Source: JBLIOB01 sp047639575 (lineage in GTDB: Bacteria; Bacteroidota; Bacteroidia; Flavobacteriales_D; Parvicellaceae). From it: a stretch of DNA of 18,340 nt. The notes below the pieces were generated by a model. It saw nothing but the letters and a program-made list of their open reading frames with translations, was not told the DNA's origin and made no database searches. Below, one piece after another: positions 7,322 to 14,813 of the stretch. The stretch lies in the NCBI GenBank assembly GCA_047639575.1, contig JBLIOB010000057.1, positions 1 through 18,340 of the forward strand. Reading direction: 5' to 3'. Made by a program: the position numbers and the translations under genes. Each line of letters begins with the position of its first letter. Within the stretch, counting starts at the first letter, position 1.

Positions 7322-9037
7322 CAATCCAATAAAACCACCTTTCTTCATAACAACTTCCAGTTCCTTATAATTGGCTTCTTTGTATTTGTCAACTTTAATC
7401 AGAAAATAAACAGGCTTATCTATTTCACCTTTCAAAAGCCATTCTTGTAAGTCCATTTGATAGGTTAATCTTTCTTTTCCCTTTAGTTCACCATATTTGG
7501 TCTTATTCAATTTTAAAAGTGCCTCCTCTTTCTTTAATGACAGACCAGAATTAGATTTTAAAGGCTGTGTTTGTCCGTAGAAATAATGCGCGTAACTTTT
7601 ATGCTGTAATGGCCATATATAGGCATCCTGTCCTTTTAATGAACTGTAAAAATCAATGGCCGGTCCTTGAGTGTATTGTTCAACCTTGGGTAAAATGAAG
7701 ATGCTGATTAAAACAAACAAGATTGAAACTCCGATTGCATTTATCAAAACAAATTTAAATACTTTCTTTTTGAATAATTGAACGACAGAAGCAATAACAA
7801 AAATTAGAAATAAGAGCCCAATACCAGACTCGAATCCGGTCCAATGTACATCCATTGATAGAGCACTAACAACAAATTCGTCTTTGAGAAGTGGAATTAA
7901 CAGATCATCCTTATTCAACATTAGAATTGGAATAAACGTAATAATTAATGCAAAGAGTATTCCTAGGATGCTGACAAAGAGTGCTAGCCACCGACTGAGA
8001 TTTTCTTTTCCTTTTTCTATTTGAAATAGGTAGTATGCGGCCATAAATGAAAGTGGCAAATACGCCATAGAAGAGTAATGCACAATCTTAGTTGATACGA
8101 TTGAGAATAATATCATAACTACCCAGAACAAGATGTTCATCCATCTTTTAAAATTAAATTGATCTACTAAATACCGGCTTCCGAATAAGTTTCCTAAGGC
8201 CAGTATGGATATAGGGAAGCAACCAAGTACGATAACCACGAAGTGATAGTAGAATGGTTGTTGATGACCTGCAGCTGCTCCGCCTTCTGCGCCCGTAAAT
8301 AGTTCTAACTGATAAGCTATGAATTCACCCAAAAACCACGGTCCGTTTTTCATGGTTTCATATCCAAACCAAAGGAAGGATACAGCCAATGCAAAAAGAG
8401 CGAAAAGAAGCAGGTTTTTAATTTGCGTGAGCGGCCTGAATTTATTGAGAACCCAATAGATTATTACACATAAGAGAAGAATTAACAGACCAACAGGCCC
8501 TTTAGTTATAATGGCCAGACCAATCAGTATCCCTGCAATAACGGCATACTTCGTTGCTTTTTTAGAGTGCGTTTCTTGAACCGTCTTAATGATATAGTAA
8601 ATAGAAGCGAAAATGAAAAGATTGAAGATCGGATCAATAATTCCGCTTTTAATATACAGATGGGGAAGCAAGGATCCCAAATAGAGCAAAGCCCATATCA
8701 TTCCAAACCTCTCATTATAAAGTTTTTTACCAATGTTAAAAACGAAAAGTAATGTAATGATTCCTGCAAGGGCATTAGGGAAGCGTGCTCCAAACTCATT
8801 TATGCCAAATAAGCTCATCGATAAACTTTGAACCCAAAAGAAAAAAGGTGGTTTTTCCCAAAATGGTTCAAAGTTGATTTGGTTTTGGAAAAAGTTACCA
8901 GAAATCATCATCTCTCTTGATGACTCGGCAAAATTAATTTCGTCCCAGTCAAACAAATGTACATATCCAAGGAAAGGAATAAAGAACAGCGCCCCTAAAA
9001 CGATTAGTATAATTTGCTGATTATATCTTGCTATCAA
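7307..9037 (-). CDS. GT39/ArnT-like polyprenyl-phosphate glycosyltransferase
   Basis: A 576-residue polytopic inner-membrane protein of the GT-C fold (PMT_2/ArnT type). The first helix (residues 9-27) is followed by the periplasmic loop FDWDEINFAESSREM (about 29-43) with the acidic residues expected to be catalytic, then the WEKPPFFFW signature (60-68). The next segment, NEFGARFPNALAGI, is also typical of the family. Around ten further hydrophobic segments follow, with a soluble C-terminal tail of about 130 residues. Relatives take a sugar from undecaprenyl-phosphate-sugar and transfer it to lipid A, another glycan or protein on the outer face of the membrane; acceptor and sugar cannot be read from sequence. 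The start overlaps the end of the PAP2 gene by four bases (ATGA), and the operon also contains a GT2 likely to make the donor. This is the last gene of the operon. Confidence 0.88.
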   Translation of the reverse strand: MIARYNQQIILIVLGALFFIPFLGYVHLFDWDEINFAESSREMMISGNFFQNQINFEPFWEKPPFFFWVQSLSMSLFGINEFGARFPNALAGIITLLFVFNIGKKLYNERFGMIWALLYLGSLLPHLYIKSGIIDPIFNLFIFASIYYIIKTVQETHSKKATKYAVIAGILIGLAIITKGPVGLLILLLCVIIYWVLNKFRPLTQIKNLLLFALFALAVSFLWFGYETMKNGPWFLGEFIAYQLELFTGAEGGAAAGHQQPFYYHFVVIVLGCFPISILALGNLFGSRYLVDQFNFKRWMNILFWVVMILFSIVSTKIVHYSSMAYLPLSFMAAYYLFQIEKGKENLSRWLALFVSILGILFALIITFIPILMLNKDDLLIPLLKDEFVVSALSMDVHWTGFESGIGLLFLIFVIASVVQLFKKKVFKFVLINAIGVSILFVLISIFILPKVEQYTQGPAIDFYSSLKGQDAYIWPLQHKSYAHYFYGQTQPLKSNSGLSLKKEEALLKLNKTKYGELKGKERLTYQMDLQEWLLKGEIDKPVYFLIKVDKYKEANYKELEVVMKKGGFIGLKRGN

Positions 9038-9693
9038 CTTGCTTTTTTGAAGAGAGATTTATCGCCCCAATTTCCAAATTTCTTGCCTTTTAACCAAGCG
9101 AAAATTATAAGTGATGTTACTGCACCTATTAAGGAACCAACTAACACATCCGCAGGGAAATGCTGTAATAAGTAAGATCTGCTAAAAGCTGCAACTATAG
9201 CCAGGAAACAAAATACAAAACCTAAATACTTCTTTTCAAAGAAAACCAAACTCAGAACACAAAATACAGCTGCAGCAGACGTTGCGTGTCCTGACGGAAA
9301 GGAAAAACTAGAATGAAGCTCTTCCATAGGAATGGCTAAATGTAAACTTTCGAAATTTTCTAAAACCACACTTGGTCGATCCCAATCAAATACCCATCTC
9401 TTAAGTACTTGCGTAATTCCTGCCGAACCTAAAAAGCTGATAGCTCCAATAATTCCCCACTTCAACCTCATTGCGAAAAGAAGCAATACGATCACAATAG
9501 CAAAAATTCCTCCTCCGATATGAGTTGCATATTTAAAAATCACATCTAATACATCATTGTGATTGTCGTTTATTAAACGCAACATTCCTTCATTGCCATA
9601 ACTGTACATCAATGAGCCCCACGCCAAGAAGAACACAATGAATAACCTGAAAAACAGCGAATCACTTAGAATTTTTTTAATGTTTGTGCCCAT
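9034..9693 (-). CDS. PAP2-family membrane phosphatase
   Basis: A 219-residue membrane protein with about six hydrophobic segments. All three motifs of the PAP2/haloperoxidase superfamily are present: K98-R99 ... R106-P107, PSGH at 133-136, and S171-R172 ... H178 ... D182 in SRSYLLQHFPAD. The enzyme should therefore be an active lipid phosphatase with a catalytic His facing the periplasm. Known substrates of relatives are undecaprenyl pyrophosphate, phosphatidic acid, phosphatidylglycerol phosphate and lipid A phosphates. Its position between a GT2 (one-base overlap upstream) and a polyprenyl-phosphate-sugar transferase (four-base overlap downstream) suggests that it recycles or trims a polyprenyl phosphate carrier or dephosphorylates the acceptor lipid. 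Which of these applies is not resolvable here. Confidence 0.9.
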   Translation of the reverse strand: MGTNIKKILSDSLFFRLFIVFFLAWGSLMYSYGNEGMLRLINDNHNDVLDVIFKYATHIGGGIFAIVIVLLLFAMRLKWGIIGAISFLGSAGITQVLKRWVFDWDRPSVVLENFESLHLAIPMEELHSSFSFPSGHATSAAAVFCVLSLVFFEKKYLGFVFCFLAIVAAFSRSYLLQHFPADVLVGSLIGAVTSLIIFAWLKGKKFGNWGDKSLFKKAS

Positions 9694-10436
9694 TACTTTT
9701 TAAGTAGTTTCCATTTCATGATCCCGATCCTTGTAAAAAAATGCTTCCATGATGTTGCAAGAACTCCTAAGCCGTAAGTTACACTTCTACTGAAATTAAT
9801 AGATGAAGCTTCTTCAAAATATTTGGTTGGACAGGTAATTTCGGCTATTTCAAAATCAGCATAAACAATTTGTGACAACATTTGATTGTCGAATACAAAA
9901 TCATCTGAATTTTCATTGAATTTAATATATTCTAAAACTTCTTTCGAAAAAGCCCTAAATCCAGTGTGGTACTCTGATAGTTTTTGACCAATCAAAACAT
10001 TTTGGCCAAATGTCAACATTCTATTGGCTACGTATTTATACTTGGGCATTCCGCCTTTTAATGCTCCCTTACCTAGGATTCTAGAGCCTAGCACAACTGG
10101 ATAAACGTCATTGGCAATTAAATAAGCCATGCTTTCGATTAGTTGAGGAGTGTATTGATAATCTGGATGGAGCATAACCACAATGTCAGCGCCAATTTCT
10201 AGGGCTTTATTGTAACATGTTTTTTGATTTCCTCCATACCCTTTATTAGACTCATGGCGAATGACATGATTAACCCCAATTTTTGAAGCAAGCTCTGAGG
10301 TGCGATCTGTTCCATGATCGTCAACTAGGATGACTTCGTCTACAATGTCAAAAGGAATTTCATTATAGGTTTTTTCCAAGGTTTCTTCCGCGTTATACGC
10401 AGGCATTACCACCACGAGTTTTTTTCCTTTAATCAT
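9693..10436 (-). CDS. GT2 glycosyltransferase, DPM1-like
   Basis: A 247-residue cytoplasmic or membrane-associated glycosyltransferase with a GT-A fold. The N-terminus VVVMPAYNAEETLEKTYNEI (8-27), the nucleotide-binding EVILVDDHGTDRT (34-46) and HESNKGYGGNQKT (61-73) are typical of GT2 enzymes of the dolichol- or polyprenyl-phosphate hexose synthase group. The metal-binding position reads HPDYQY (90-95), where relatives usually have DADxQH; the second Asp and the Gln are kept. No C-terminal transmembrane pair of the GtrB kind is visible. It probably makes a polyprenyl-phosphate-linked sugar from a nucleotide sugar for the GT39 enzyme two genes downstream. It is the first gene of the operon and has a well-matched promoter box at 10477-10484. 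Confidence 0.88.
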   Translation of the reverse strand: MIKGKKLVVVMPAYNAEETLEKTYNEIPFDIVDEVILVDDHGTDRTSELASKIGVNHVIRHESNKGYGGNQKTCYNKALEIGADIVVMLHPDYQYTPQLIESMAYLIANDVYPVVLGSRILGKGALKGGMPKYKYVANRMLTFGQNVLIGQKLSEYHTGFRAFSKEVLEYIKFNENSDDFVFDNQMLSQIVYADFEIAEITCPTKYFEEASSINFSRSVTYGLGVLATSWKHFFTRIGIMKWKLLKK

Positions 10437-10476
10437 CTATAAATTCTCTAAAAATGAATCCAAATCGAATCGAACG

Positions 10477-10484
10477 CAAAGTTA
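10477..10484 (-). promoter_or_regulatory. -7 promoter box of the GT2-PAP2-GT39 operon
   Basis: On the minus strand TAACTTTG matches the Bacteroidota consensus TAnnTTTG exactly, 40 bases upstream of the GT2 ATG. The -33 position has TTC in place of TTG, at a spacing of 20. Transcription would start near 10470 and run away from the divergent rnpB promoter. Confidence 0.6.
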
Positions 10485-10521
10485 ATATTTCAACCTAGAT
10501 AACCGAATTTGAACAGGGTTA

Positions 10522-10553
10522 TTGTAAAATTCGAATTAGACGGTCTATCTTTG
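10522..10553 (+). promoter_or_regulatory. Promoter of rnpB
   Basis: TTG at 10522-10524 and TATCTTTG at 10546-10553 are separated by 21 bases, a full match to the Bacteroidota housekeeping promoter (TTG-N19-21-TAnnTTTG). The RNA would begin about five bases downstream, exactly where the P1 helix of RNase P RNA begins. Confidence 0.8.
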
Positions 10554-10556
10554 CAG

Positions 10557-10976
10557 TGCAGACTGGCTTATCGCTCTTAAATAATTGAGAGAGGAAAGTC
10601 CGGGCAACAAAGAGCAGCATACTTCCTAACGGGAAGGTCCTAAGTAATTAGGAATAGAAAGTGCAACAGAAAATAGACCGCCTTTCATGATCTTCGGTGA
10701 AAGAGAGGTAAGGGTGAAAAGGTGACCATTTTAATGGCTTGATCATGGAAACATGAAAAAGGGTAAGAGCTCACCAGTATAATTGGCAACAGTTATAGCT
10801 TTGTAAACCTTATGCGTTGAAAAACCAAATAAACCAGGGCGTATCTTCGGATGCAAAGAGTTGCTCGCTCAACTTGGAGGGTAGGTTGCTTGAGGCCAAT
10901 AGCGATGTTGGCCCTAGATAAATGATAGGCACTGATTCTTTTGAATTGGACAGAACCCGGCTTATAAGTTTGTAAA
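10557..10976 (+). ncRNA. rnpB: RNase P RNA, bacterial class A
   Basis: Catalytic RNA of ribonuclease P, which removes the 5' leader of precursor tRNAs. The universally conserved 5' core GAGGAAAGTCCGGGC is at about 10591-10605, the GGTAGGTTGCTTGAGGC segment at about 10880-10897, and the 3' core ACAGAACCCGGCTTA at about 10950-10964. The ends pair: GCAGACT at 10558-10564 with AGTTTGT at 10967-10973, allowing G-U pairs, extended by T10557-A10974. This forms helix P1 and fixes the boundaries to within a few bases. The length of about 418 is normal for class A in this phylum. The gene has its own promoter (10522-10553) and terminator (10981-11014). Open frames inside it are coincidental. Confidence 0.96.
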
Positions 10977-10980
10977 ATAT

Positions 10981-11014
10981 GAAGAGCTGCTCGTTGCAAA
11001 ATGAGTGGCTCTTC
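10981..11014 (+). terminator. rnpB terminator
   Basis: GAAGAGCTGCTC pairs over 12 bp (two G-T pairs) with GAGTGGCTCTTC around a 10-base loop, followed by GTCATTTTAAG. It starts a few bases after the rnpB P1 helix. The T-run is short, but position and stem length argue for an intrinsic terminator; it may also stop minus-strand transcripts from the serine hydrolase gene. Confidence 0.75.
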
Positions 11015-11077
11015 GTCATTTTAAGATTCAATTTCGAATTGTATTAGGCCTTGTCAGATTTGTGTAATAGTTTAAGC

Positions 11078-12724
11078 TCACTTCTTCTTAAACCTAATAT
11101 TCGAAGCTCGATCTGCGTGCAGAAAAAGAACATTGTCCGTAAACTCGAAAACTAAATTTTCCTTTGGGATCCAAAAGAAATTATCTGTTAATCGAATAAC
11201 CCGTTTACTCTTGAAAATTCCGAATTTCAACTTCAGCTCATTGTTTTCAAGACCTGATTTGACTTTTATTTTCAAATTTAATTCAGCATTCTCATACTTC
11301 CCCAAATGTAAAGAGTCTTCACCCCCCTTCGAATCAAGTCCCGATAACAACCGAAATTCTCCGGGGCTATCAAGCCAATGATATCTGATAGGGTATTCGT
11401 CTTTCATCGTAAATACGATTTTGCCTCCTTGACTGGCCGTAAACTCGATTTTGTCTTTTGAAAAGTAAACTGGATTATTGAGTTGGTAGTCGATTTCACC
11501 AAATGGAGTTGGTACAATAAAGTACAATTCCTCTTCTGTGCTTACTATTTTTCTTACCGTTGATTTCGTGTGGATGTTCAAATAATGGCCTTCGAAATTT
11601 TTCAATGGAACCTTTGATTTTACTGGATTAAAACTTGACCCTAGTTTTGGAATATCTTTAAAAATATAGCTAGACAGCACTGCTGCCATATGCCTAGGAT
11701 CATTTTTATTGCTATTCGAGCAAATAATTATCGATAGGTCAAATAATGGAAATCTTGAATACTGGGTAAAATAGGAGTCCCAATTTCCGCTATGATCAAT
11801 TAATTTAATTCCTGCATGGTCTTTTACATTAACGCCTTTGCCATAAAAAGAGTTTCTACCACTGTTTAGCCGATAGGGTATTTCCATAGAATTGAAAAAT
11901 TCAAGCTTTCCTTGACCCAGAATGTTCTTTTCGAAATTTTGGTCCCATTTAACTAAATCGTTTACTGTGGTCCATAAGTTTCCATCCCCAACAGTTTCTT
12001 TCGGGTTATAAATTTTACGCGCCTTTTGTTTCTCATTATTCCATGTATAGCAAAAGGAGCTAGTCGGCATTTTTTTTAATTTTTTATCCAAGAACATAGT
12101 TTGTTCCATTCCGAGAGGTTTGAAAATGTTCTGATAAGCAAAATCAACAAAAGATTGTCCACTTACTTTAGACACTATTTCAGCCAATAGCACATAACCA
12201 GTGTTATTATATGAGAATGCATCACCGGGGTAATAACTTAAATCTTCTTGTTTTTTTAAGTCTTCCCAAAACTTTTCTTTCGTTAAGAATTTCGAGCGAA
12301 GCTTATTTTGTAATTCTAGAAGTGATAAATAACTTCTAATTCCACTGGCATGGCCAAGTAAATGGTTGATTGTAATTGTAGTTCTGATTTTCGGAAAATC
12401 AGGTAAGTACTTTTTGATATCATCATCAAGGTTTAGTTTCCCTTGTTCTTCAAGAAGGAGAATACAGGTAGCGGTAAATTGTTTCCCTATGGATCCTACG
12501 TCAAAATTTGTCAGATCATCGATTAATATCTTTTTATTAAGGTTAGCATACCCGGAATGACCGCGATAAACTTCGTGACCTTTATGAATAACTACAGCAG
12601 TATAACCAGGAACTAAATCATCCTCCGACTTTCCCAGTAATGAATCAAAAACGGCTGCATCAAATGATACTTGGCCAAATGCAATTGAAGAGAAAAAGAC
12701 TATAAAGAGTAGAACTATACGCAT
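11078..12724 (-). CDS. Exported beta-lactamase-family serine hydrolase
   Basis: A 548-residue exported protein. The signal peptide MRIVLLFIVFFSSIAFGQ is followed by a beta-lactamase/class C fold (PF00144) with the catalytic Ser78-Ile-Gly-Lys81 in DVGSIGKQFTA, the Tyr172-Asn-Asn174 motif in FSYNNTGYVLLAEIV, and His311-Ser-Gly313 in place of the KTG box. The C-terminal 190 residues are a separate beta-rich domain of the kind found in many Bacteroidota esterase/DD-peptidase-like members. Such proteins include D-aminopeptidases, esterases and penicillin-binding relatives; the HSG box suggests a peptidase or esterase rather than an antibiotic-degrading enzyme. A TTG at 12740-12742 would extend the frame by six residues, but the ATG at 12722-12724 gives a cleaner signal peptide. 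It is monocistronic, convergent with rnpB and divergent from the helicase. Confidence 0.88.
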   Translation of the reverse strand: MRIVLLFIVFFSSIAFGQVSFDAAVFDSLLGKSEDDLVPGYTAVVIHKGHEVYRGHSGYANLNKKILIDDLTNFDVGSIGKQFTATCILLLEEQGKLNLDDDIKKYLPDFPKIRTTITINHLLGHASGIRSYLSLLELQNKLRSKFLTKEKFWEDLKKQEDLSYYPGDAFSYNNTGYVLLAEIVSKVSGQSFVDFAYQNIFKPLGMEQTMFLDKKLKKMPTSSFCYTWNNEKQKARKIYNPKETVGDGNLWTTVNDLVKWDQNFEKNILGQGKLEFFNSMEIPYRLNSGRNSFYGKGVNVKDHAGIKLIDHSGNWDSYFTQYSRFPLFDLSIIICSNSNKNDPRHMAAVLSSYIFKDIPKLGSSFNPVKSKVPLKNFEGHYLNIHTKSTVRKIVSTEEELYFIVPTPFGEIDYQLNNPVYFSKDKIEFTASQGGKIVFTMKDEYPIRYHWLDSPGEFRLLSGLDSKGGEDSLHLGKYENAELNLKIKVKSGLENNELKLKFGIFKSKRVIRLTDNFFWIPKENLVFEFTDNVLFLHADRASNIRFKKK

Positions 12725-12742
12725 AGACAGGAATCTTCTCAA

Positions 12743-12787
12743 AGATCGTAATTAATGTAGATTGAATTAAATAAAACGGTACGATCT
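12743..12787. other. Perfect 8-bp inverted repeat upstream of the serine hydrolase
   Basis: AGATCGTA at 12743-12750 is repeated inverted as TACGATCT at 12780-12787, with 29 bases between (37 bases centre to centre). It lies 19-63 bases upstream of the serine hydrolase ATG. It could be a pair of operator half-sites or a long-loop stem; chance cannot be excluded. The rest of the 223-base intergenic region from 12725 holds only this and the helicase promoter. Confidence 0.3.
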
Positions 12788-12895
12788 GCATAAAAATATA
12801 AGTCACCCGTCTAGAAATAGTAACAAAGTAACCCCTCAGAACCCCTATATATCGAAGAAAACAAGAACATTAGGTACTATCAAATATAAATGACA

Positions 12896-12903
12896 TAACT
12901 TTG
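12896..12903 (+). promoter_or_regulatory. -7 promoter box of the DEAD-box helicase gene
   Basis: TAACTTTG is an exact match to TAnnTTTG, 44 bases upstream of the helicase ATG. The -33 element is weak (a TTA at 12870-12872 with a 23-base spacer). Transcription would start near 12909-12911. Confidence 0.6.
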
Positions 12904-12908
12904 CGCCC

Positions 12909-12930
12909 GCTGTCGAGTCCGAAAGACAGC
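12909..12930 (+). other. Stem-loop at the 5' end of the helicase mRNA
   Basis: GCTGTC (12909-12914) and GACAGC (12925-12930) pair perfectly around a 10-base loop, GAGTCCGAAA. Given the promoter box at 12896-12903, this hairpin would sit at or within a base or two of the transcript's 5' end, followed by an unstructured A-rich stretch up to the start codon at 12948. A 5'-terminal stem commonly protects an mRNA from decay; a role in autoregulation by the helicase is inference. Confidence 0.5.
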
Positions 12931-12947
12931 CATTTAAAAACGAATAA

Positions 12948-14735
12948 ATGACATTTAGTGAATTAGGTTTGAGCAAAGAGGTGCTTAAAGCCTTAAGTGA
13001 GTTAGGATTTGAAAGTCCTACACCAATTCAAGAACAAGCGATCCCTAATCTATTAGAGGATGGTTCAGATTTAGTTGGTTTAGCCCAAACAGGAACAGGA
13101 AAAACAGCAGCCTTCGGTATACCGTTGGTTGAGCGTTGTGAAGCTGATTTTAAAGCAGTTCAAGGATTGGTAATATGTCCAACCAGAGAATTGTGTTTAC
13201 AGATTACACGTGATATACAATCATACGCTGTTCATAAAAAACTTAGAATTACTGCTATTTACGGTGGTGCTAGTATTGACCAGCAAGCTCGAGATATCAA
13301 AAAAGGAACGCACATTGTTGTTGCTACTCCTGGGAGATTGATCGACATGATTAAACGTAAGTTGGTAAAAATTCAAGAAGTAAATACAGTTGTTCTTGAT
13401 GAAGCTGACGAAATGTTAAACATGGGCTTCAAAGAAGATATTGATAAGATTCTTGAAAATACTCCACCCGAAAGAAATACATGGCTGTTTTCTGCAACTA
13501 TGCCTAAAGAGGTATCTAGAATAGCTCAGAATTACATGAATCAACCACTTGAAATTTCGGTTGGTCATAAAAATGAGTCTGCAAAGAACATTACTCATGC
13601 TTATTATGTAGTTCAGGAAAGAGATCGTTATCATGCATTAAAGAGATTGTTGGATTTTAATCCAGAAATTTTTGGATTGGTATTTTGTAGAACTCGTAGA
13701 GAAACTCAGCAAGTTGCAACTAACCTTATCGGTGATGGTTATAACGCTGAAGCGCTTCACGGTGATTTGTCTCAACAGCAAAGGGATGCTGTAATGAGTA
13801 ATTTTAGAGCAAAAACAACTCAGATATTAGTTGCTACTGATGTGGCAGCTAGAGGAATTGATGTAAATGATATTACACATGTAATCAATTACAACCTTCC
13901 TGATGAAGTTGAAAATTACACGCATAGATCTGGAAGAACTGCTCGTGCCGGGAAACACGGTGAATCTCTCGTATTAATTAACCCAAGAGAAGGTGGGAAA
14001 ATTAAACGAATCGAAAAGATGATTCGTAAAGAATTTGAAAAAAGGACTATTCCTGAAGGTGAAGAAATTTGTGAAAAGCAATTGATGAACCTTATTGATG
14101 ATGTTGTAGCAACTGAAATCAATGTAAATGCGATGAAGAAGTACGAGGATATCATATATGATAAACTTGGTGGCATGGAGATTGAGGATTTGGTAAACAA
14201 GTTCTTGAGTATGGAGTTTAATCGCTTTATAGATTATTACAATAATGCTAAAAACCTTAACGCTCAATCTGGACAGGATCGAGAAAGAGATTCTAGAAAA
14301 GGTGGTAGAAAAGAATTTGGAGATACCCAACGTTTCTTTATTAATAAAGGAAACATGGACAATCTTAATGCAGGAGCATTAGTAAGAGCCATTTGTGATT
14401 CTGCCGATATTCCTTCGGGAAAAATTGGTCAGATTGACATTTTAAGAGAATTTTCATTCTTTGAAATCGACAAAGCATCAGCAGATAAAGTTCTTTCTGC
14501 TATGCAAGATTATGAAATTGACGGAGATTCAGTTAGCGTTGAATTAGCTGGTCCAAAAAAGGGCGGTGAACGTTCTAGCTCACGAAGAGGAAGTTCAGAT
14601 GGTGGTCATCGAGGAGCTCGAAGTGGCGGAAGTGGCGGAGGCCGTAGCGGTGGAAGTCGCGGTGGAGGAAGTCGTGGAGGCTACAGCGGAGGCGGAGGAA
14701 GCCGTGGAGGCGGTGGTGGAAGCCGAAGACGCTAA
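12948..14735 (+). CDS. deaD: DEAD-box RNA helicase, DeaD/CsdA type
   Basis: A 595-residue ATP-dependent RNA helicase for ribosome assembly and RNA turnover, often cold-induced in relatives. The motifs are complete: Q motif F21-ESPTPIQEQ (21-30), motif I AQTGTGKT (46-53), Ia PTREL (78-82), II DEAD (151-154), III SAT (182-184), ARGIDV (301-306) and VI HRSGRTARAGK (326-336). Residues 462-535 form a DbpA-type RNA-binding domain (FFINKGNMDNLNAGALVRAI ... VSVEL). The last 55 residues are an Arg/Gly/Ser-rich tail with many RGG and GGS repeats, likely a non-specific RNA-binding tail. The length fits Bacteroidota DeaD. The gene stands alone, with a promoter, a 38-base leader bearing a hairpin, and a strong terminator at 14761. 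Confidence 0.95.
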   Translation: MTFSELGLSKEVLKALSELGFESPTPIQEQAIPNLLEDGSDLVGLAQTGTGKTAAFGIPLVERCEADFKAVQGLVICPTRELCLQITRDIQSYAVHKKLRITAIYGGASIDQQARDIKKGTHIVVATPGRLIDMIKRKLVKIQEVNTVVLDEADEMLNMGFKEDIDKILENTPPERNTWLFSATMPKEVSRIAQNYMNQPLEISVGHKNESAKNITHAYYVVQERDRYHALKRLLDFNPEIFGLVFCRTRRETQQVATNLIGDGYNAEALHGDLSQQQRDAVMSNFRAKTTQILVATDVAARGIDVNDITHVINYNLPDEVENYTHRSGRTARAGKHGESLVLINPREGGKIKRIEKMIRKEFEKRTIPEGEEICEKQLMNLIDDVVATEINVNAMKKYEDIIYDKLGGMEIEDLVNKFLSMEFNRFIDYYNNAKNLNAQSGQDRERDSRKGGRKEFGDTQRFFINKGNMDNLNAGALVRAICDSADIPSGKIGQIDILREFSFFEIDKASADKVLSAMQDYEIDGDSVSVELAGPKKGGERSSSRRGSSDGGHRGARSGGSGGGRSGGSRGGGSRGGYSGGGGSRGGGGGSRRR

Positions 14736-14760
14736 TCAAGTCATCTTATTTAATTAATTG

Positions 14761-14793
14761 ATAGACTTCGAATTTAATTCGAGGTCTATTTTT
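14761..14793 (+). terminator. Helicase terminator
   Basis: A 13-bp stem (ATAGACTTCGAAT with ATTCGAGGTCTAT, one T-G pair) around a TTA loop is followed by five Ts. It lies 25 bases after the helicase stop codon. The convergent beta-mannosidase gene ends 21 bases beyond it; the minus-strand flank is AT-rich but lacks a clean T-run, so termination in that direction would be weaker. Confidence 0.88.
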
Positions 14794-14813
14794 GTTTCTG
14801 CTTCTAATTAGAG

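Noticed and set aside
10793..11031. Minus-strand open frames at 10793-10999 and 10810-11031
   Set aside because: They lie within the RNase P RNA gene and its terminator, whose conserved cores and P1 pairing explain the sequence.
12725..12742. TTG start for the serine hydrolase at 12740-12742
   Set aside because: It adds six residues before a normal signal peptide; the ATG at 12722-12724 gives a typical start.
13416..14330. Minus-strand open frames at 13416-13634, 13916-14200 and 13974-14330
   Set aside because: They are antisense to the conserved helicase domains, and their translations look like random low-complexity sequence.
14566..14757. Open frame rich in Val/Glu/Ala in the +1 frame
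   Set aside because: It is the out-of-frame reading of the Gly/Arg-rich tail of the helicase; the helicase frame is clearly the coding one.
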